A stretch of 44,570 nucleotides of DNA from Microcaldota archaeon. Lineage in GTDB: Archaea; Micrarchaeota; Micrarchaeia; CABMEP01. How positions within the stretch are numbered: the first letter of the stretch is position 1; each line of letters opens with the position of its first letter. Both the position numbers and the translations under genes were made by a program. The stretch covers positions 1 through 44,570 of the forward strand of contig JAOAKO010000005.1 of NCBI GenBank assembly GCA_026413625.1, read 5' to 3'. Positions 1 to 7,258 of this stretch are shown here, one piece after another. The notes under the pieces were generated by a model. That model was not told where the DNA came from. It did no database searches and saw only the letters and a program-made list of their open reading frames with translations.

Positions 1-535
1 AGCTGGAAGAGAGGTAGATGCCATCGCCGTTGTTGTTGTAAGCTGTGATGTTGGAGAGGGAGTTGGAATTGGAGTCGGATTGTATGGCGATGCCCCGCCC
101 GTTGTTGTAAGTGGTGATGTTGGAGAGGGAGTTGGAGGAGCCGGAAACGTGAAAGATGCCCAGCCCGTTGTTGTAAGTGGTGATGTTGGAGAGGGAGTTG
201 GAGGAGCTGGAGTAGAGGTAGATGCCATAATTCCAAGAATTATTGCTTTCTCCTTCTATTATGCAATTCTTTATGGTTACTCCTGATCTTCCGCTTAAGT
301 CAATGCCATTTCCGCTACCTGTGTGAGTGATCGTGTAACCGTCGCAGTCTAGCACGATGTTATTTGCTCCGATGTAAAGGGCTGTGCCGCTGCAGGTGAG
401 GTCGCTTGTTAGGGTTGTGTCTGTTGTGATTGTATCTCCGCAAGATACTGCGAAAGAGAACGTTAACGTAAATAATAGGAACACGAAAAATAGCTTAAAA
501 TTTTTCAACGGATACCAAAATCTTGTTTTCTTCAT
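1..535 (-). CDS. Secreted beta-helix repeat protein, N-terminal part (runs off left edge)
   Basis: The frame opens at an ATG at 535 and stays open to the window edge, so the ORF track missed it; the plus-strand ORF at 80-286 is its shadow. The protein starts MKKTRFWYPLKNFKLFFVFL, a basic then hydrophobic signal peptide, followed by a segment with NNIVLDCDGYTITH, typical of right-handed parallel beta-helix (NosD/PbH1-type) proteins. It then enters near-identical rungs of 22-23 residues built on SNSLSNITTYNNG.GI. The DNA of the rungs is almost identical too, suggesting recent duplication or slippage. Such proteins are usually cell-surface adhesins or carbohydrate-active proteins; no catalytic residue is visible in this fragment. 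Only about 178 residues can be seen and the C-terminus is unknown. Confidence 0.85.
   Translation of the reverse strand, partial: MKKTRFWYPLKNFKLFFVFLLFTLTFSFAVSCGDTITTDTTLTSDLTCSGTALYIGANNIVLDCDGYTITHTGSGNGIDLSGRSGVTIKNCIIEGESNNSWNYGIYLYSSSSNSLSNITTYNNGLGIFHVSGSSNSLSNITTYNNGRGIAIQSDSNSNSLSNITAYNNNGDGIYLSSS
80..225. repeat. Tandem repeat, about 66-69 bp period, coding for beta-helix rungs
   Basis: The plus strand shows repeated copies of gttgttgtaagtggtgatgt followed by tggagagggagttgga. Each unit encodes one rung of the minus-strand surface protein. Copies differ mainly in the stretch between the cores, which encodes the variable outer face of each rung. The repeat continues to the left edge with a slightly diverged copy. 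Confidence 0.8.
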
Positions 536-544
536 CGTCTCACC

Positions 545-1930
545 CTAACTCCAGACCCAAGGAACTAAATTCAATATAAGCGCAAATAGTACAGTGTAAG
601 AAATTATATCAACAATTCTTTTGTTCTTCATTGAATCCTGAAGTATTCTATGGCCGTCAAATGCCTGAACAGGAAGAAGATTGATCACTCCTACAAAGAA
701 ATTGAGCACTGTTAGAAGTGCAAACACCAGGTACAGAGATCTTATCCACCAAAATTCCTCTTTGATCTCAGGAGAGACTATAATGCCTAATGTTCCGTCT
801 TCCCCTGTTTTAACATCAAAGGTACCTTTGCTTGTCTCCAAGACGGCTGAAGAATTCGGTTTCAAAGTTTTCTTAGCCATGTTAAAATCAGTTAATGAAT
901 TGATTTCCACTCCGTTTATGGAATATAATTGTGTTCCCGGCGTAACGTTTAATTCAGCTATGTTCTTGCTAAAACCGATTATTGCAACTTTATCTGAATA
1001 AAAGCCAGGCAGTGCAAAAAGCAAAATCAAAGTCGGAATAAAGAATATTATGGTGGCTACTATGTTCGATGCTGCGCCTGCAGCTGCAACTCTCAATTTA
1101 TGCTTGGCCTGCCTTTTTAAAAGGTCATTCTCATTTATATCCACAAAAGCCCCTACGGGAATAAAACCGAATAGCAAAAGTCCGGACGACTTAATCTTTA
1201 CTCTTGAACGAATAGCTTCAATCCCGTGGGCTCCCTCATGTATCACCAATAAAAGAACCAATGCAATCGCACCTTCTAAAAGAGGAATTGTTATTCCTGG
1301 GATTATAAATGAAACTCCCGGGGTAGAATCTATCTTTTGCGCGACTCCGAATGCAAACAAAAAAACAGAATATAAAACCGAAACTGCTTTGCTTAACAAT
1401 CCGAGGGCTACAAAACCTGCGAACCCGATTAAGATAAGAACTAAAAGAGACGCGATAGCAATTTCATTTGAGCTTGACTGTGGCACATCTGTCTGGGGCA
1501 GCTCGATTGCGGACAAAGCAATGACAGTTATAAATGGGGAAACAAATAGAGAGAATAATAATAGTATAGCAAGTGAAATAATTACTGTCTTTTTTTCTAT
1601 ATGCGGAAACAATCTTAGGCTTGAAACCCCAAATCCGAAAACAAGTCCGAAATCGGATACCTGATCCATCCATTTTCCGAAAACCCTATTGGCCCAATTT
1701 ATGAAGTCCAATCCTTCTTTGATTTTTAGCATTAGAAAGCCGCTCCATCCGTCTGCTTTTGTAATGCTCCTTATTATTAATCCTGTTACTAACAGGAGGG
1801 CGATTGAAATGATTCCTTTTAGAAAGCCTGAGGCATCGCTCGTAAGGATTAATATGAATAAAAGAAAGGAAACTATTACCGTGGCTGCAAGCTTGCATGA
1901 TTCCATTCCGCATAAATCTGTCAATCTCAT
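545..1930 (-). CDS. Membrane metalloprotease, site-2 protease (M50) family, with PDZ domain
   Basis: This 461-aa polytopic membrane protein would cut substrates within the membrane. A hydrophobic helix carries VIHEGAHGIEA (about residue 230), the HExxH zinc site. A C-terminal helix carries NLLPVQAFDGHRILQD, the family's second motif (N-P-DG) that supplies the third zinc ligand. Between them a PDZ-like segment is visible (TPGTQLYSINGVEINSL, about 325-385). Several more hydrophobic stretches occupy the N-terminal half. The first ATG lies about 26 nt from a TATA element (atttataaa on the plus strand at 1951), so a leaderless message is likely; Met9 is an alternative start. The gene is divergent from mbf1 with a shared AT-rich promoter. 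The substrate is unknown. Confidence 0.88.
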   Translation of the reverse strand: MRLTDLCGMESCKLAATVIVSFLLFILILTSDASGFLKGIISIALLLVTGLIIRSITKADGWSGFLMLKIKEGLDFINWANRVFGKWMDQVSDFGLVFGFGVSSLRLFPHIEKKTVIISLAILLLFSLFVSPFITVIALSAIELPQTDVPQSSSNEIAIASLLVLILIGFAGFVALGLLSKAVSVLYSVFLFAFGVAQKIDSTPGVSFIIPGITIPLLEGAIALVLLLVIHEGAHGIEAIRSRVKIKSSGLLLFGFIPVGAFVDINENDLLKRQAKHKLRVAAAGAASNIVATIIFFIPTLILLFALPGFYSDKVAIIGFSKNIAELNVTPGTQLYSINGVEINSLTDFNMAKKTLKPNSSAVLETSKGTFDVKTGEDGTLGIIVSPEIKEEFWWIRSLYLVFALLTVLNFFVGVINLLPVQAFDGHRILQDSMKNKRIVDIISYTVLFALILNLVPWVWS

Positions 1931-1999
1931 GAATAATATTTTATACTTAAATTTATAAAAACTACTTACGAAAAATAAATTAGCAGATAAGGTGTAATC
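1931..1999. promoter_or_regulatory. Divergent promoter, site-2 protease / mbf1
   Basis: An AT-rich stretch with aaatttataaa at about 1949-1959 lies 21-29 nt upstream of the minus-strand protease ATG. It is also about 40-50 nt upstream of the mbf1 ATG. The mbf1 start has a Shine-Dalgarno (aggtg at about 1990). One symmetric TATA element could serve both directions. Confidence 0.55.
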
Positions 2000-2458
2000 A
2001 TGGATTGCGAATTGTGCGGAAGGCCTAATGCAAATTTAATTGCTTCAATTGAAGGAGTAAGGATGAATGTCTGCGAAAGATGCTCAAAGCATGGAAAGGT
2101 ATTGGCCATGATAAAGGAAGAAAACGAAAAATCCGCAAGGCCCGCAAAGGTTGAAAAGAGCGAAGTCGAGCTGGAAGTTGTTGACAACTTTGCCGAGATC
2201 ATTAGGAAAGAAAGGGAAAAAAGAGGATTGACGCTTAAGCAATTTGCTGCTGCGATAGCAGAAAAGGAATCGTATATAGACAGGATAGAAAGGGATGAAA
2301 CGATTCCGGATGAGAAAGTTGCGAGAAAGATTGAAAAATTCTTTAACATAAAACTTTTAGAAGAAGTGGTTGTATCAAAAGATGAAAAGAGCATAGAAAG
2401 TGATGAGGAGATAACGCTTGGGGATGTAATAGAAATCAAAAAGAAAGGAAAAAAATGA
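2000..2458 (+). CDS. mbf1: Multiprotein bridging factor 1 (MBF1), zinc ribbon plus HTH
   Basis: The 152-aa protein matches archaeal MBF1. An N-terminal zinc ribbon has two CxxC pairs (CELCGRPN and CERCSKHG, residues 4-30). It is followed by a charged linker and a Cro/C1-type helix-turn-helix (IIRKEREKRGLTLKQFA...ESYIDRIERDE, about 75-130). In eukaryotes MBF1 bridges activators and TBP; in archaea it binds the ribosome or acts as a transcription factor, with the precise role less certain. The start is supported by aggtg eight bases upstream. The stop is 15 nt before the FEN1 start on the same strand, so the two are probably co-transcribed. Confidence 0.92.
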   Translation: MDCELCGRPNANLIASIEGVRMNVCERCSKHGKVLAMIKEENEKSARPAKVEKSEVELEVVDNFAEIIRKEREKRGLTLKQFAAAIAEKESYIDRIERDETIPDEKVARKIEKFFNIKLLEEVVVSKDEKSIESDEEITLGDVIEIKKKGKK

Positions 2459-2473
2459 AATAAAGTTGGTTTT

Positions 2474-3514
2474 ATGGGAGTTGATATCGGGAACGTGCTA
2501 ATCAAGCGGCCTATAAAATTGGAGAGTCTTGAGGGCAGAAGAATAGCAATTGATTCATACAACATGATATATCAATTCTTAACCACAATAAGGCAAAAGG
2601 ACGGAACGCCGTTAATGGACAGTAAAGGAAGGGTAACGAGCCATCTGTCTGGTTTATTGTATAGGGTGTCAAAGCTTCTTGAAATGAACATCCAGCCTAT
2701 TTTTATATTTGATGGCGAACCTCCAAAATTTAAGATAAAAACAATAGAGAAACGGCAGGAAATAAAGGCTCAGGCACAAAGAAGACTGGAGGAGGCAATC
2801 GCAAGGGGAGAAACGGAATTAAAGACTTATGCTCAGGCAACGGTAAAAATGACAGAGGAGATAGTAGAAGAGTCAAAGAAAATGCTTGAGCTGATGGGGG
2901 TTCCGGTTGTGATGGCGCCAAGCGAAGGAGAGGCTGAGGCCGCAAGGCTGGTAAGCGAAGGAATGGCTTATGCCGTAGGCTCTCAGGATTACGACTCGCT
3001 ACTTTTCGGAGCAAATAGGCTTGTCAGAAACATAACATTAAGCGGAAGGCGAAAGCTCCCGGGAAAGGGTGTTTGGGTTGAAGTTGAGCCGGAACTAATA
3101 GACGCAAATGAGTCCTTTTCTGCAATTGGGATGACGCGCAATCAGATGATATGGGCTGCAATGATGATTGGGACAGATTATTTTGAAGGTATAAAGGGCA
3201 TAGGGCCAAAAAAAGGCGTTGCTATAGCAAAGGAGTCGTCATCGCTTAAAGAATGCTTTGAGAAGGCCAAGGCCTCCGAAATATATGAAGAAAACAAAGT
3301 TGAGCTAGAGGAGATAGAGCGATTTTTCTTGAATCCGCCTAAGCCGAAGCAAGAACCTTCAATTCAGTTTAGAGATCCGAAAAAAGATGAGATAATAGAC
3401 TTCCTATGCGGAGAGCATGAGTTCATGATAGAAAGGGTGGAGGGCGCGCTTGACAGAATAATGAAAAAAGAAGAAGGAAAAAGCCAGACCAAGCTTGACA
3501 GCTGGTTCAGCTAA
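2474..3514 (+). CDS. fen: Flap endonuclease 1 (FEN1)
   Basis: This 346-aa structure-specific nuclease removes 5' flaps during Okazaki fragment maturation and repair. The N-terminal XPG domain starts with the required MGVD and has IAIDSYNMIYQFL and PIFIFDGEPPKFK. The XPG-I domain has MAPSEGEAEAA and VGSQDYDSLLFG, which contribute the acidic metal-binding cluster. A helix-two-turn-helix follows (GTDYFEGIKGIGPKKGV). The C-terminus ends in QTKLDSWF, a PIP box that docks on the PCNA clamp. The length is normal for archaeal FEN1. It follows mbf1 closely with no clear promoter between. Confidence 0.97.
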   Translation: MGVDIGNVLIKRPIKLESLEGRRIAIDSYNMIYQFLTTIRQKDGTPLMDSKGRVTSHLSGLLYRVSKLLEMNIQPIFIFDGEPPKFKIKTIEKRQEIKAQAQRRLEEAIARGETELKTYAQATVKMTEEIVEESKKMLELMGVPVVMAPSEGEAEAARLVSEGMAYAVGSQDYDSLLFGANRLVRNITLSGRRKLPGKGVWVEVEPELIDANESFSAIGMTRNQMIWAAMMIGTDYFEGIKGIGPKKGVAIAKESSSLKECFEKAKASEIYEENKVELEEIERFFLNPPKPKQEPSIQFRDPKKDEIIDFLCGEHEFMIERVEGALDRIMKKEEGKSQTKLDSWFS

Positions 3515-3539
3515 CGGCAAATTTCCTATTTTTGCTTGC

Positions 3540-3752
3540 TCATTTGAACTTCTTACCTGAATAGTATCTTTTATACAACTTCATTATTTCTTCATGGGCA
3601 GGATTAAGGAAGTCCTCTCTTTTTATTTTACTCCTTTTTTCGATTTTATCCAATCTTTTTGGAGAGAATTTCACGATTCTTCCGATGTCTCTCTTATCTT
3701 CGCTTGAAATAATTATTCCAAGCACTTCTTTTCTCTTTCTTTTTTTCATCAT
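3540..3752 (-). CDS. Small basic hypothetical protein (70 aa)
   Basis: I do not recognise this protein. It is very rich in Lys and Arg (starts MMKKRKRKEV) with a central IGRIVKFSPKRLDKIEKR and ends YYSGKKFK. It is a convincing gene because a Shine-Dalgarno (gagtggt) precedes the ATG pair and a TATA-like tttatataaaa lies just upstream. It converges with fen. The charge suggests nucleic-acid or ribosome binding, which is inference only. No cysteine cluster or membrane segment is present. Confidence 0.6.
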   Translation of the reverse strand: MMKKRKRKEVLGIIISSEDKRDIGRIVKFSPKRLDKIEKRSKIKREDFLNPAHEEIMKLYKRYYSGKKFK

Positions 3753-3785
3753 TTTACCACTCTTTTTATATAAAATTTAATATTC

Positions 3786-4907
3786 TTAATAGCTCAACTT
3801 CTTTGCAAGATCTACTAAAAGATTGTATATTTTAACGTCGTCATCTGTAACGCTTAAGTAATAGATATCTGGTTTTAATTCATCGATAATTTCATGGAAA
3901 GACGAAAGAACATAGTCTTCGAGATTAAAATCCTTCTTTGCAACTCCGAAACATGCGAAGCATGCGCACTCTCGTATCCTAACGCTCCTATTCCTGTCCT
4001 TTATCAGCGGTATTAAGTATTCAAGAATTTTGCTCTTGCATGCGGACAGGAGACTTATGCATTTATTTGTAAATTCAAAGTCATCGTTCGCTTCCAATTC
4101 GCTGAGGATTATTGTAAACAGTTCCTCTATTTTTTCTTTATTAACTGAATCCGCGTACTCTTCGAGAGACATAACTGCATTCTTTTTTATATCCAGGCTT
4201 TCATTCTTGTCTTTCAAAATGTTTATCAAAACGTTGATTGAATTTTTGCTGTATTCGGACGCCTTCGCTATAAAAGATATGGCCTGGTTTCTGATTTTTT
4301 GGCTGTTTTTTGAATTTTTAGCAATCTCATTGATTGTCGGGAGAAGGATCAAGCCTGCATCTCCCAGTCTTTCTGAAGAAAGTATGACTGAATAAATCAC
4401 TTCGCTGTTTTTTTCGTGAGTCAGAAGATATTGGAAAACAGATGCTGCCCTGTTCTTTTCTTCATAGTCAAGGCCGACCACTATTTTTGAGACTAGAAGA
4501 ACCGCGTCCATCTTTAGTATCACTTTCCTGCTCTCCATCTTATCCCGTATCTCGTTATCCTTAATCTTTTCAGGTATTTCTTTCCGCTTGAACCCCAATG
4601 TTTTCCCGCAGATATAAGTTAAAACGTTTTCGTCCAATAGAATTCCGTACAAAGTAGGCAGCGCAAGTCTTCCGGTCGATTTTATTTTGTCGAATGCGCC
4701 GTGCCTTATCTCGGGGCTGTGATCGAACATCTCAACTAATGAATGAACCACTCTGTCATGTGACGAACCTGAAAGTGGACCTTCTATCAGTCCGTTAAAC
4801 TTAGGATTGCATTTGAACGTGTTATCGTCGTTAAATCCGAATTTGTCTTCGTTTAAATCATTTTCACTCCTCATCCTCTTATTGTTCATATCCTTATATT
4901 CTGCCAT
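3786..4907 (-). CDS. HEAT/armadillo-repeat protein
   Basis: The start is placed at the second in-frame ATG (MAEYKDMNNKRM). A Shine-Dalgarno (gggtga) overlaps the stop of the upstream kinase-like gene and sits 4 nt before this ATG; the longer ORF would overlap that gene. After a charged, probably disordered N-terminus of about 50 residues, the protein is made of helical hairpins typical of HEAT repeats (DHSPEIRHGAFDKIKSTG, KNSQKIRNQAISFIAKAS, KNESLDIKKNAVMSLEEYA, RNRSVRIRECACFACFGVA). Such solenoids are protein-binding scaffolds. Translational coupling to a kinase-like protein suggests a scaffold or substrate-binding partner for it, which is inference. No enzyme motif is visible. Confidence 0.75.
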   Translation of the reverse strand: MAEYKDMNNKRMRSENDLNEDKFGFNDDNTFKCNPKFNGLIEGPLSGSSHDRVVHSLVEMFDHSPEIRHGAFDKIKSTGRLALPTLYGILLDENVLTYICGKTLGFKRKEIPEKIKDNEIRDKMESRKVILKMDAVLLVSKIVVGLDYEEKNRAASVFQYLLTHEKNSEVIYSVILSSERLGDAGLILLPTINEIAKNSKNSQKIRNQAISFIAKASEYSKNSINVLINILKDKNESLDIKKNAVMSLEEYADSVNKEKIEELFTIILSELEANDDFEFTNKCISLLSACKSKILEYLIPLIKDRNRSVRIRECACFACFGVAKKDFNLEDYVLSSFHEIIDELKPDIYYLSVTDDDVKIYNLLVDLAKKLSY

Positions 4908-4911
4908 GTGT

Positions 4912-5952
4912 TCACCCGTTATCAAACGAATTGCCTTTAGTTATCTTAAAATTGAACGTGAGTTGATTCGGATCCTTGCAATTAGTAACTTCTTCTTCAT
5001 CTTTGCCTTTAATTACGCTTATCAGGTTTGCTATGTTTTTATCGGTTTTATGCAGCGATATGGCACTCAGCAGATCGCCAATAAATCTGCTGACCTCGTG
5101 CGGCTTTCCTTTTTTCAGATTGCCTTCCGAGAGGGCGGATTGGTATTTAACATAACTCTTTATGAAATAAACAATGTCGCTAGAGTCGCTTATCATTCCA
5201 GAATATGCTGCATTGCCTAGGAAATTAAGAAAATCGTATCTGATGGCCTGCATCTTAGGAGAACTTAAAACATGTTCCATATCTAAAACCAATCTTGCTC
5301 TTGAATAGTTCATCTTGACCAAATCGATTATCATAAGCCTCTCGTTTGCTTTCTTCAGCAAAAAATTCTTCAGCTTAGGATCGTTGTGCGTGTAGCCGTT
5401 ATAATGGATAAGCGCAAGCAATTCTGCAGACGCCCTTATATAGTTCATTCTGTCTTCCTTTATAAGATTCCTAAACTCGATCGCGGAAAGAGGGATTACG
5501 TCTGTTTCCAATTTTGTAAAGAGAAAACTTGAAGCCGGAGAGTCTGAATTTTTATCTATAATATAACCGATTGGATACAGGGTCATTCCTTGTGACAGCG
5601 AATGGAGACTGATGTAGTTGTTAAATTCCTTTTCTATTCTTTCCTTTGTGCCGGACTTGAGAACGTATTTAAGCTTTTTAACTTTACAATCCGGACAAAT
5701 CACTTCCGCATGCTGAACTATGTTCATTGTCTTCGGAGCCAAAGATATGTGGCCCTTAAAATTATGCTGGCCGTCAAGAAACTGTTTATAATGGTCGCTT
5801 TTGATAATAAATCTGGTATTTGCATCCTCAACCTTTACATACTGCCCCAATGGAGGCATTAGTATGTGCTCTTTCTTCGGTTCTCTTATGGAAAATAGGT
5901 ATGGATTATAACCTATTGGCTCTATTCTAATATTATACTCTTTCCTGTTCAT
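4912..5952 (-). CDS. Protein kinase-like fold protein (small-molecule or protein kinase)
   Basis: The start is placed at ATG 5952 (MNRKEYNIRIEP). A TATA element (tttatatat) lies about 30 nt upstream of it and would fall inside the coding region if the longer ORF start at 6015 were used. The C-terminal half carries a kinase catalytic loop, YNGYTHNDPKLKNFLL (H-x-D-x-K-x-x-N), then LMIIDLVKM, equivalent to the metal-binding DFG aspartate. The spacing resembles WaaP/Kdo-kinase or Bud32/RIO families. A possible ATP-binding lysine lies in KKLKYVLKSGTKERIEKEF. A CPDC pair just before it is unusual. The N-terminal 100 residues match nothing I know. The HEAT gene follows immediately, so the two are one operon. 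Substrate unknown. Confidence 0.7.
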   Translation of the reverse strand: MNRKEYNIRIEPIGYNPYLFSIREPKKEHILMPPLGQYVKVEDANTRFIIKSDHYKQFLDGQHNFKGHISLAPKTMNIVQHAEVICPDCKVKKLKYVLKSGTKERIEKEFNNYISLHSLSQGMTLYPIGYIIDKNSDSPASSFLFTKLETDVIPLSAIEFRNLIKEDRMNYIRASAELLALIHYNGYTHNDPKLKNFLLKKANERLMIIDLVKMNYSRARLVLDMEHVLSSPKMQAIRYDFLNFLGNAAYSGMISDSSDIVYFIKSYVKYQSALSEGNLKKGKPHEVSRFIGDLLSAISLHKTDKNIANLISVIKGKDEEEVTNCKDPNQLTFNFKITKGNSFDNG

Positions 5953-6039
5953 GTTAAAGAGAAAACAAATGAAATATATAAATCTTTCCAATTGAGATTT
6001 TGCACGTTTTGGCATGATTTTTTGTTGCCTTGATTGCGC

Positions 6040-7227
6040 TTACAACTCAAAAACCCTGCCTTTAATGAATTCGTTTGTCAGCTCAGGTATTGAGTCTAAG
6101 TGCTCATTAAAGACAGATTTTATTTTATATTCATTTTTCTTGATTTTTTCTTCATCCCAAACGACATCCGCTATTGCAGCGGCCGGCTTATTAATTGGAT
6201 GGCCTATTTTTGATTGAAGATAAACGTTGCACTCCTGCGCTCCGAGTTCGCAGATGTCGTTAGCTATTCTGTTCGCAACTACGGAATATATTTTTCCAAT
6301 ATGGCTTACCGGATTCTTTCCTGCAACCGCTTCCATAGTCATTATTCTCATAGGCGAAATTAGACCGTTAGCCCTGTTTCCTCTCCCTGCGCTTCCGTCG
6401 TCTCCCATTTCGCAGCTCAATCCAGTAAGGGTAAGATAAACATTGTCTCCCTTGTCGGCTGTGTTAACGTTGACTATAATCTCGTATTCGCTTCCGGCGA
6501 TTCTTTCAGCGATTTTTTTTGCATTATCCCTGAGCCTTTCCTTCTTAGAAATATAGTCTTCAAGCGATTTGATATGTTTCGATACAAACGCAGCTGCGAT
6601 TGTTAGCTCGATTGTATCTCTTCCGCCTGCTCTGCTTCTGCATCCCATGATCTTGATGTCCTCCCCAACTTCCGGATATTTTGCCTTAAACGAACTTGAA
6701 TTTAACTCCTTTTCGGTGTTTAATACTGTTCTTTCAAGCACGGAAAGAGGGGCATAGCCAACGCAAATGGAGGTATCGTTTGACCTTGGCATTTTTGGGC
6801 CTACTAAAGAGGTCAAAGACCTTGACCCCTGCGAAATTTTTGACTCGACCACATAGTCGTATTCTCCAAGGTTTCTTGCAACCTTTTTCAAGTAGGCGTG
6901 CGTAGCCTTGATCGCTATTTGAGTGACCGGAATAATTGTGGATCCTATCTGAGATGTTGCCCTGCCGCTCAGGGTTATTTCAATCGGCTTCAAAAAATGG
7001 CCCCCTCCGAATTCAACATGCGTTGCCCCGCCGGTTATCATCGCCTTGTCTACATTGTGATGCAGGATCTTACCGAAATAGTCAAGGTATTCTATTGAAA
7101 GTTGCCTGCTTATCTCTTCTATTATTCCGTCAGTGAGCGTATCGGGATGACCTAAACCTTTTCTTTCGACAATTTCAAAATTTCTTAAATCTATTGGAAT
7201 GGCATTTAGCCGATTTATTCCAATCAT
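6040..7227 (-). CDS. mat: S-adenosylmethionine synthetase, archaeal type
   Basis: The 395-aa protein makes S-adenosylmethionine from methionine and ATP. It belongs to the archaeal family (AdoMet_Synthase, PF01941), which is only distantly related to bacterial MetK. Supporting segments are IVERKGLGHPDTLTDGI, HHNVDKAMITGGATHVEFGG, GCRSRAGGRDTIELTIAAAF and GDDGSAGRGNRANGLISPMR, all conserved in the archaeal enzyme. The length is normal. The start has a good Shine-Dalgarno (ggtgattac before the ATG). It lies between the kinase/HEAT pair and the TPR-AAA gene on the same strand, apparently as its own unit. Confidence 0.96.
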   Translation of the reverse strand: MIGINRLNAIPIDLRNFEIVERKGLGHPDTLTDGIIEEISRQLSIEYLDYFGKILHHNVDKAMITGGATHVEFGGGHFLKPIEITLSGRATSQIGSTIIPVTQIAIKATHAYLKKVARNLGEYDYVVESKISQGSRSLTSLVGPKMPRSNDTSICVGYAPLSVLERTVLNTEKELNSSSFKAKYPEVGEDIKIMGCRSRAGGRDTIELTIAAAFVSKHIKSLEDYISKKERLRDNAKKIAERIAGSEYEIIVNVNTADKGDNVYLTLTGLSCEMGDDGSAGRGNRANGLISPMRIMTMEAVAGKNPVSHIGKIYSVVANRIANDICELGAQECNVYLQSKIGHPINKPAAAIADVVWDEEKIKKNEYKIKSVFNEHLDSIPELTNEFIKGRVFEL

Positions 7228-7258
7228 GTAATCACCATAACGAAATAATTATTGGAAA

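Noticed and set aside
80-286. Plus-strand ORF of 68 aa rich in VVVSGDVGEGVGG repeats
   Set aside because: It is the antisense shadow of the minus-strand beta-helix gene, which has a start, a signal peptide and a family pattern.
681-1664. Plus-strand ORFs of 106 and 204 aa
   Set aside because: They lie wholly opposite the site-2 protease gene, whose zinc motifs and membrane helices are clear.
1966-2565. Minus-strand ORF of 199 aa
   Set aside because: It is opposite mbf1 and the fen start, has Ser/Phe-rich shadow composition and no translation signal.
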